Positions 6,388-9,851 of a stretch of 9,851 nt of DNA are shown here, piece by piece. The stretch is taken from positions 1-9,851 of the forward strand of contig NZJA01000018.1 in assembly GCA_002691835.1 (NCBI GenBank). Direction: 5' to 3'. The DNA comes from Planctomycetota bacterium. Its GTDB lineage: Bacteria; Planctomycetota; UBA8108; UBA1146. The stretch's first letter is position 1; every line of letters starts with the position of its first letter. Made by a program: the position numbers and the translations under genes. The notes beneath the pieces are model-generated. The model was not told where the DNA came from. It made no database searches and was given only the letters and a program-made list of their open reading frames with translations.

Positions 6388-7097
6388 ATCCTTATCAAAA
6401 ACTAATGGCGCGGAAGCGCAAATGGACACCAGTCCAGACAGATGCCGGTACATGTACAGAGGGAGCAGAGGAAACTCTGTTCCGTGTACTTGCCTTGAGG
6501 CATATGGAACTACCTGTGGGAGAGTTTATCAATGATGCTTTGGCCACTGACGTTCCGGTATTGGCGAGGGAACTTCTTACCTCCAACGTCAAAGATGAAG
6601 AGAACCACGACGTGGCTCTTGGTTACATCGCCAATGCTGACGGTGTTGACAAAAAAGCTGAAGCGGAAGCACTACGTCTCCGCGAAGCTTGGACGTCGCA
6701 TCCAGATCACACTATCCTCAAAGCAATGGTTGCCGAACGTGCAATTTTCTTCGTATTACTGCCGTTCCTTCGGGCTAATGGTACAGCTGGAATGCGCACG
6801 GTATCCGCAGACATCAGCCGTGACGAACAAATCCACGTGGCAACGAACAGCCTCGTATGCAAAGAAATGGGGCTCACGTACTCGCCGTCCTTGGATAAAT
6901 TGAGGAAGGCAACTATCAATTGGGTAATGCAACCCCTTGGTAACAGTGCCGATAAATATTTGGACAAAAAATTTTGGCTAGATGCGAGTGATCGTTTGAT
7001 GTATGAGGGCAAAGCACCTCAATTTAATTTCACCAGATCAGCTCGTATGCCAGCGTTCTTTGAGCATAGTAATGTCAACCTACCCCAATATGCTTGA
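6384..7097 (+). CDS. nrdB: Class I ribonucleotide reductase small (beta) subunit
   Basis: This is the radical-generating partner of NrdA: a ferritin-like four-helix protein, here 237 residues, much shorter than the roughly 375 of E. coli NrdB. ATG 6384 overlaps the nrdA stop as ATGA and is preferred to the in-frame TTG at 6375. Dimetal ligands can be placed by spacing: Glu42 (RHMELPVGEF), Glu72 and His75 (DEENHDVAL), Glu118 (VAERAIFF), Glu148 and His151 (RDEQIHVA). The residue four after His75, where E. coli has the radical Tyr122, is Leu79, so a tyrosyl radical at that place is not possible; Tyr81 is two further on. A Glu for the first ligand and no tyrosine recall small subunits that use a metal-based oxidant (class Ic or Id type), which is inferred. 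An alternative is an unusual ferritin-like protein, but the nrdA coupling argues against that. Confidence 0.88.
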   Translation: MNPYQKLMARKRKWTPVQTDAGTCTEGAEETLFRVLALRHMELPVGEFINDALATDVPVLARELLTSNVKDEENHDVALGYIANADGVDKKAEAEALRLREAWTSHPDHTILKAMVAERAIFFVLLPFLRANGTAGMRTVSADISRDEQIHVATNSLVCKEMGLTYSPSLDKLRKATINWVMQPLGNSADKYLDKKFWLDASDRLMYEGKAPQFNFTRSARMPAFFEHSNVNLPQYA

Positions 7098-7254
7098 GCC
7101 TATCCTTGGGCCAGAGCTACATTCAATCATCAAAGAATTAGATGAATACTATCCACCCGTTACTCCTACACCAGACTGGACCGAACGTCAGATCATGTAT
7201 AGATCTGGACAACGTTCAGTCGTGGAGTGGTTAATCCAACGATGTGAAAACTAA
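7072..7254 (+). CDS. Small conserved-looking phage protein of unknown function
   Basis: A 60-residue protein from ATG 7072, overlapping the end of nrdB by 26 bases; ATG 7090 is a later option and ATG 7003 an unlikely earlier one inside nrdB. It has an acidic amphipathic first half (LGPELHSIIKELDEYYPPVTP) and a compact second half with DWTERQIMYRSGQRSVVEWL. The YRxGQRSVVEW stretch looks familiar from small proteins of T7-like phages located before the portal, but I cannot attach a function. There is no signal peptide, membrane segment or cysteine pair. It links the nucleotide genes to the virion block and ends in a TAATG overlap with the next gene. The reading frame is well supported by position and composition; the role is unknown. 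Confidence 0.75.
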   Translation: MSTYPNMLEPILGPELHSIIKELDEYYPPVTPTPDWTERQIMYRSGQRSVVEWLIQRCEN

Positions 7255-7505
7255 TGTGTTTCAATAACCAACAACCTACGCCACCACAAATAGCACAGAC
7301 TGCCGCACCACCTCCTACTAAGCAGCTTCAGATTGCACAACAATCTAACCTTCCAACACGGCAAGTAACAAAAGAAGAGAAGAAGCCTGTTGCCTTTGGA
7401 GCAAAGAGTACACGTGATGCGTCTAAAGCACCTAAGCGTGACGCTGCTTCACTGCTGGTAGCACTAGGTGACACAGGTAATAAGCCTGGAGGTCTCAACG
7501 CATGA
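7254..7505 (+). CDS. Small Pro/Gln-rich protein in the gp7.3 position (possible tail assembly protein)
   Basis: This 83-residue protein starts at ATG 7254 in a TAATG overlap and stops inside the portal start (ATGA). The N-terminus is MCFNNQQPTPPQ with Cys at position 2, followed by a disordered stretch rich in Pro, Gln and Ala, then a basic centre (TKEEKKPVAFGAK, KAPKRDAAS) and a glycine-rich end (LGDTGNKPGGLNA). Short disordered proteins with an MCF/MCFGG start are frequent immediately before the portal gene of podoviruses; T7 has gp7.3, a virion protein needed for tail assembly, at this point. The link is by position and character only. The Cys2 is too close to the terminus to be a lipobox after a signal peptide. 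The last codons contain the portal gene's ribosome binding site. Confidence 0.72.
   Translation: MCFNNQQPTPPQIAQTAAPPPTKQLQIAQQSNLPTRQVTKEEKKPVAFGAKSTRDASKAPKRDAASLLVALGDTGNKPGGLNA
7488..7493 (+). promoter_or_regulatory. Strong Shine-Dalgarno site for the portal gene
   Basis: GGAGGT lies eight bases before ATG 7502 and is the best ribosome binding site in the window. It fixes the portal start and suggests independent, high translation of the virion block, in contrast with most upstream genes, which rely on overlapping stop-start codons. Confidence 0.85.
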
Positions 7506-9061
7506 CCACAGCACGTGAACGTTACAGTAAACTAACAAGTAACAGACATCAATTCCTTGAGACAGCAATTGACTGTTCCAAGTTGACCCTTCCGTATCTC
7601 ATTTCAAGAGATGAAGAGCAGCAGAATCACAAAGTATTAGTTACACCTTGGCAATCGGTAGGCAGCAAGGCAGTTGTGACTTTGGCCGCAAAATTAATGT
7701 TGGCTTTGCTACCTCCACAAACTACATTTTTTAAGCTGCAAGTAAAAGAAGACAAGCTAGGTGAAGAGATCACACCAGAGATCAGGACAGAACTAGACCT
7801 GTCATTCTCCAAGATGGAACGTACCATCATGGAATCAATTGCTGCTTCTAATGATCGTGTGGTAGTGCACCAAGCACTTAAGCATTTGATTGTTGGTGGC
7901 AATGCTTTGGTATACATGGGTAAGGAAGGTCTTAAGCACTACCCACTGAATCGTTATGTCGTCAACCGTGATGGCAATGGTCAGGTAGTAGAGATCGTGA
8001 CAAGGGAATCAGTGAGTAAAGAACTACTCAACCTGAAGAACTTTGAGCCACAACCTAACCGTGTTAGTGATGATGGCTCTGGTCATGATGATGATGTAGA
8101 CATCTATACCCATGTCAAGTACGACAATGGTAGATGGCATTGGCATCAAGAGTGCTACGACAAAGTCATGGATGGAACTAAAGGTTCTGCTCCAAAGAAT
8201 GCATCGCCATTTTTATGTCTCAGATTTAACGCTTGCGATGGTGAAGATTACGGTCGAGGTAGAGTAGAAGAATTCTTAGGAGATTTCCGTAGTCTTGAAG
8301 CACTTAGCCAAGCCCTTGTTGAAGGTTCAGCTGCGGCGGCTAAGGTTGTATTCCTTGTAAGCCCGTCGAGTACTACTAAACCACAGACACTGGCACAAGC
8401 TGGTAACGGTGCAATCATTCAAGGAAGAATGGATGATGTAACTGTAGTTACTACTGGTGGTAAGACAGCGGACTTCGCTACTGCTGCCAACCTTGCACAA
8501 CAACTAGAGAGGCGTATTGGTGAAGCATTCCTACAGCTAAACATTCGTCAATCTGAGCGAACGACAGCTGAAGAGGTACGCCTCACCCAACTCGAACTCG
8601 AACAAAGTCTCGGGGGACTCTTCTCCCTTCTGACTGTTGAGTTCCTTGTTCCTTACCTAAGCAGAGTCATGCTTGTCCTGCAACGTAATGGACAACTTCC
8701 AAAGATCCCTAAGGAATATGTCAGCCCAACCATTGTGGCTGGTGTTAATGCCTTGGGTCGTGGACAGGATCGTGAAAGCCTGACAACCTTCATCACCACT
8801 ATTGCTCAGACACTTGGACCTGAGGCATTGATGAAATATCTAGAGCCTAGTGAAGCAATCAAAAGATTAGCAGCTGCTCAAGGTATTGATTACCTCAACC
8901 TCATTAAGTCTGAAGAGAAGATTCAACAAGAGATGGCACAACAGCAACAGATTACACAGCAACAATCCATTGTGGATCAAGCTGGTCAACTAGCTAGTGC
9001 TCCAATGGTTGATCCCTCTAAGCAACCACAAGAACAACCACAACCACCAACAGATGGCTGA
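7502..9061 (+). CDS. Portal protein / head-tail connector (T7 gp8-like)
   Basis: A 519-residue portal, close to the 536 of T7 gp8. Twelve copies would form the ring at one capsid vertex through which DNA is packaged and to which the tail attaches. Family marks in order: TPWQSVGSKAVVTLAAKLML (about 48-67; T7 has TPWQAVGARGLNNLASKLML); HQALKHLIVGGNALVYM; YVVNRDGNGQVVEIVTRESV; DGEDYGRGRVEEFLGDFRSLEAL; RQSERTTAEEVRLTQLELEQSLGG; and VAGVNALGRGQDRESL. The C-terminus is very rich in Gln (QQEMAQQQQITQQQS, then PQEQPQPPTDG), probably disordered and facing the capsid interior or barrel. The start follows a strong ribosome binding site. The gene overlaps the scaffold gene by eight bases. No truncation or frame break is visible. 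Confidence 0.97.
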   Translation: MTTARERYSKLTSNRHQFLETAIDCSKLTLPYLISRDEEQQNHKVLVTPWQSVGSKAVVTLAAKLMLALLPPQTTFFKLQVKEDKLGEEITPEIRTELDLSFSKMERTIMESIAASNDRVVVHQALKHLIVGGNALVYMGKEGLKHYPLNRYVVNRDGNGQVVEIVTRESVSKELLNLKNFEPQPNRVSDDGSGHDDDVDIYTHVKYDNGRWHWHQECYDKVMDGTKGSAPKNASPFLCLRFNACDGEDYGRGRVEEFLGDFRSLEALSQALVEGSAAAAKVVFLVSPSSTTKPQTLAQAGNGAIIQGRMDDVTVVTTGGKTADFATAANLAQQLERRIGEAFLQLNIRQSERTTAEEVRLTQLELEQSLGGLFSLLTVEFLVPYLSRVMLVLQRNGQLPKIPKEYVSPTIVAGVNALGRGQDRESLTTFITTIAQTLGPEALMKYLEPSEAIKRLAAAQGIDYLNLIKSEEKIQQEMAQQQQITQQQSIVDQAGQLASAPMVDPSKQPQEQPQPPTDG

Positions 9062-9815
9062 AACACTTACTTACGATGAAACACCAGCAGATGCACCTGA
9101 ACTGAATGCTGATGAGCAAGACTCATTGGCAGTCGGTGAACAGATGCAGGAAGCGCAAGACGATCTTCTTGCTGGTAAATATAAAGATGCAAGAGATCTT
9201 GAGAGCGCATACCTTGAACTCCAAAAAAAGCTGGGCGATCGGGATGAAGAAACATATGACGAGGAAGTATATGAAGAGGCTGAGCCTGAAGAATATAGTT
9301 CAACAGAGTTTCTGAATGACGCTGCTGCTGAATTTAATGAGACCGGAGCATTGTCTGAAGAGACGATGAGCGCTCTTGTAGAAATGTCCAGCGAAGATCT
9401 AGTAGCTGCTTACATCCAATCACAGTCTGAACAACAACCAGTTAGTTATGAACTAGATCAAAACCAAGTATCCACAATTATGGATAGTGTTGGCGGCGAA
9501 CAACAGTACAACAATTTGATTGGTTGGGCTGGTGAAAACCTAGATCCTAGTGCAGTACAGGGTTTCGATGAATTGGTAGAGACAGGTAATGCTGCAGCTA
9601 TTGAGTTTGCGGTAGCAGGACTTAAAGCAATGTACGAAACACAGAATGGAAGTGATGGTCAGATGATTACAGGTAAAGCACCTAGTACATCTGGTGAAAG
9701 TTTCCGTAGTCAAGCGGAAGTAGTAGAGGCAATGAATGACCCGCGCTACGAACGCGACCCCGCATATCGACAACAGATTGTCAACAAACTCGAACGATCT
9801 GCCAACTTCTTTTAA
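9054..9815 (+). CDS. Capsid assembly scaffolding protein (T7 gp9-like)
   Basis: This 253-residue protein is strongly acidic through its first two thirds (for example DRDEETYDEEVYEEAEPEEY), mostly helical by composition, and ends in a basic conserved tail: FRSQAEVVEAMNDPRYERDP, then AYRQQIVNKLERS. That tail is characteristic of T7-type scaffolds and probably contacts the capsid protein. It would template procapsid assembly and then leave the shell. ATG 9054 (MAETLTYDETPADAPELNAD) is preferred over ATG 8997, which lies in the portal C-terminus and adds 19 unrelated residues. The motif DLLAGKYKDARDLESAYLEL near residue 37 is common in podovirus scaffolds. It sits between portal and the presumed capsid gene, as in T7. 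Confidence 0.95.
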   Translation: MAETLTYDETPADAPELNADEQDSLAVGEQMQEAQDDLLAGKYKDARDLESAYLELQKKLGDRDEETYDEEVYEEAEPEEYSSTEFLNDAAAEFNETGALSEETMSALVEMSSEDLVAAYIQSQSEQQPVSYELDQNQVSTIMDSVGGEQQYNNLIGWAGENLDPSAVQGFDELVETGNAAAIEFAVAGLKAMYETQNGSDGQMITGKAPSTSGESFRSQAEVVEAMNDPRYERDPAYRQQIVNKLERSANFF

Positions 9816-9831
9816 TTATTAAACACTAACA

Positions 9832-9851
9832 ATGAAATCTATTATCGCAAC
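9832..9851 (+). CDS. Start of presumed major capsid protein (3' part outside window)
   Basis: Only MKSIIA and part of one more codon are visible after ATG 9832, 16 bases behind the scaffold stop. The identification as the gp10-like capsid gene is from T7 gene order alone. The short AT-rich gap before it (9816-9831) has no clear ribosome binding site, and is too short for the promoter and spacer that T7 carries ahead of gene 10. Confidence 0.5.

Noticed and set aside
9816..9831. A T7-type promoter or terminator between scaffold and capsid genes
   Set aside because: The gap is 16 AT-rich bases without a hairpin or a promoter-like match.
1..9851. CRISPR arrays, tRNA genes, insertion sequences or integrase attachment sites
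   Set aside because: No spaced direct repeats, cloverleaf, transposase or integrase motifs were seen; coding is continuous.

Overview
The window is a 9.85 kb piece of a T7-like podovirus (Autographiviridae-type) genome. Every gene lies on the plus strand. The order is that of T7 genes 4-5-6 (replication) followed by genes 7.3-8-9-10 (virion assembly), recognised from protein motifs. The host is probably a phycobilisome-bearing cyanobacterium such as Synechococcus. The grounds are an NblA-like ORF inside the replication block, a compact nrdA-nrdB pair and a MazG-type pyrophosphohydrolase placed between gene 6 and the portal, an arrangement typical of marine cyanopodoviruses. The host is inferred; no host gene is present.

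Layout: 1-1386 primase/helicase (5' end outside the window); 1340-1549 small unknown ORF; 1524-2039 and 2000-3283 family A DNA polymerase in two overlapping frames (exonuclease part, then polymerase part); about 3283-3617 a small LAGLIDADG-type homing-endonuclease-like ORF; 3601-4368 gp6-like 5'-3' exonuclease; 4337-4546 NblA-like protein; 4474-4767 DUF3310 protein; 4679-5023 MazG-like NTP pyrophosphohydrolase; 5020-6387 short NrdA; 6384-7097 NrdB; 7072-7254 small conserved-looking phage protein; 7254-7505 small Pro/Gln-rich protein in the gp7.3 position; 7502-9061 portal; 9054-9815 scaffold; 9832-9851 the first codons of what should be the major capsid protein.

How the genes fit together: the helicase/primase, polymerase and exonuclease form a T7-type replisome. 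The exonuclease would degrade host DNA and remove primers. DUF3310, MazG and NrdAB would adjust the nucleotide pool and make deoxynucleotides. The NblA-like protein would direct phycobilisomes to host proteolysis, releasing amino acids or changing light harvesting. The last genes build the procapsid. The coding is extremely compact: there is no gene gap above about 20 bases and nearly every junction overlaps (1 to about 90 bases), so translational coupling probably dominates. No stretch over 300 bases lacks a gene.

The points most worth checking are the polymerase frame break at a C4 run, the LAGLIDADG ORF whose only sensible start is broken at an A4 run (both repaired by one extra base in a homopolymer, so sequence error must be excluded first), the NblA-like gene, and a NrdB with leucine where the radical tyrosine normally sits.
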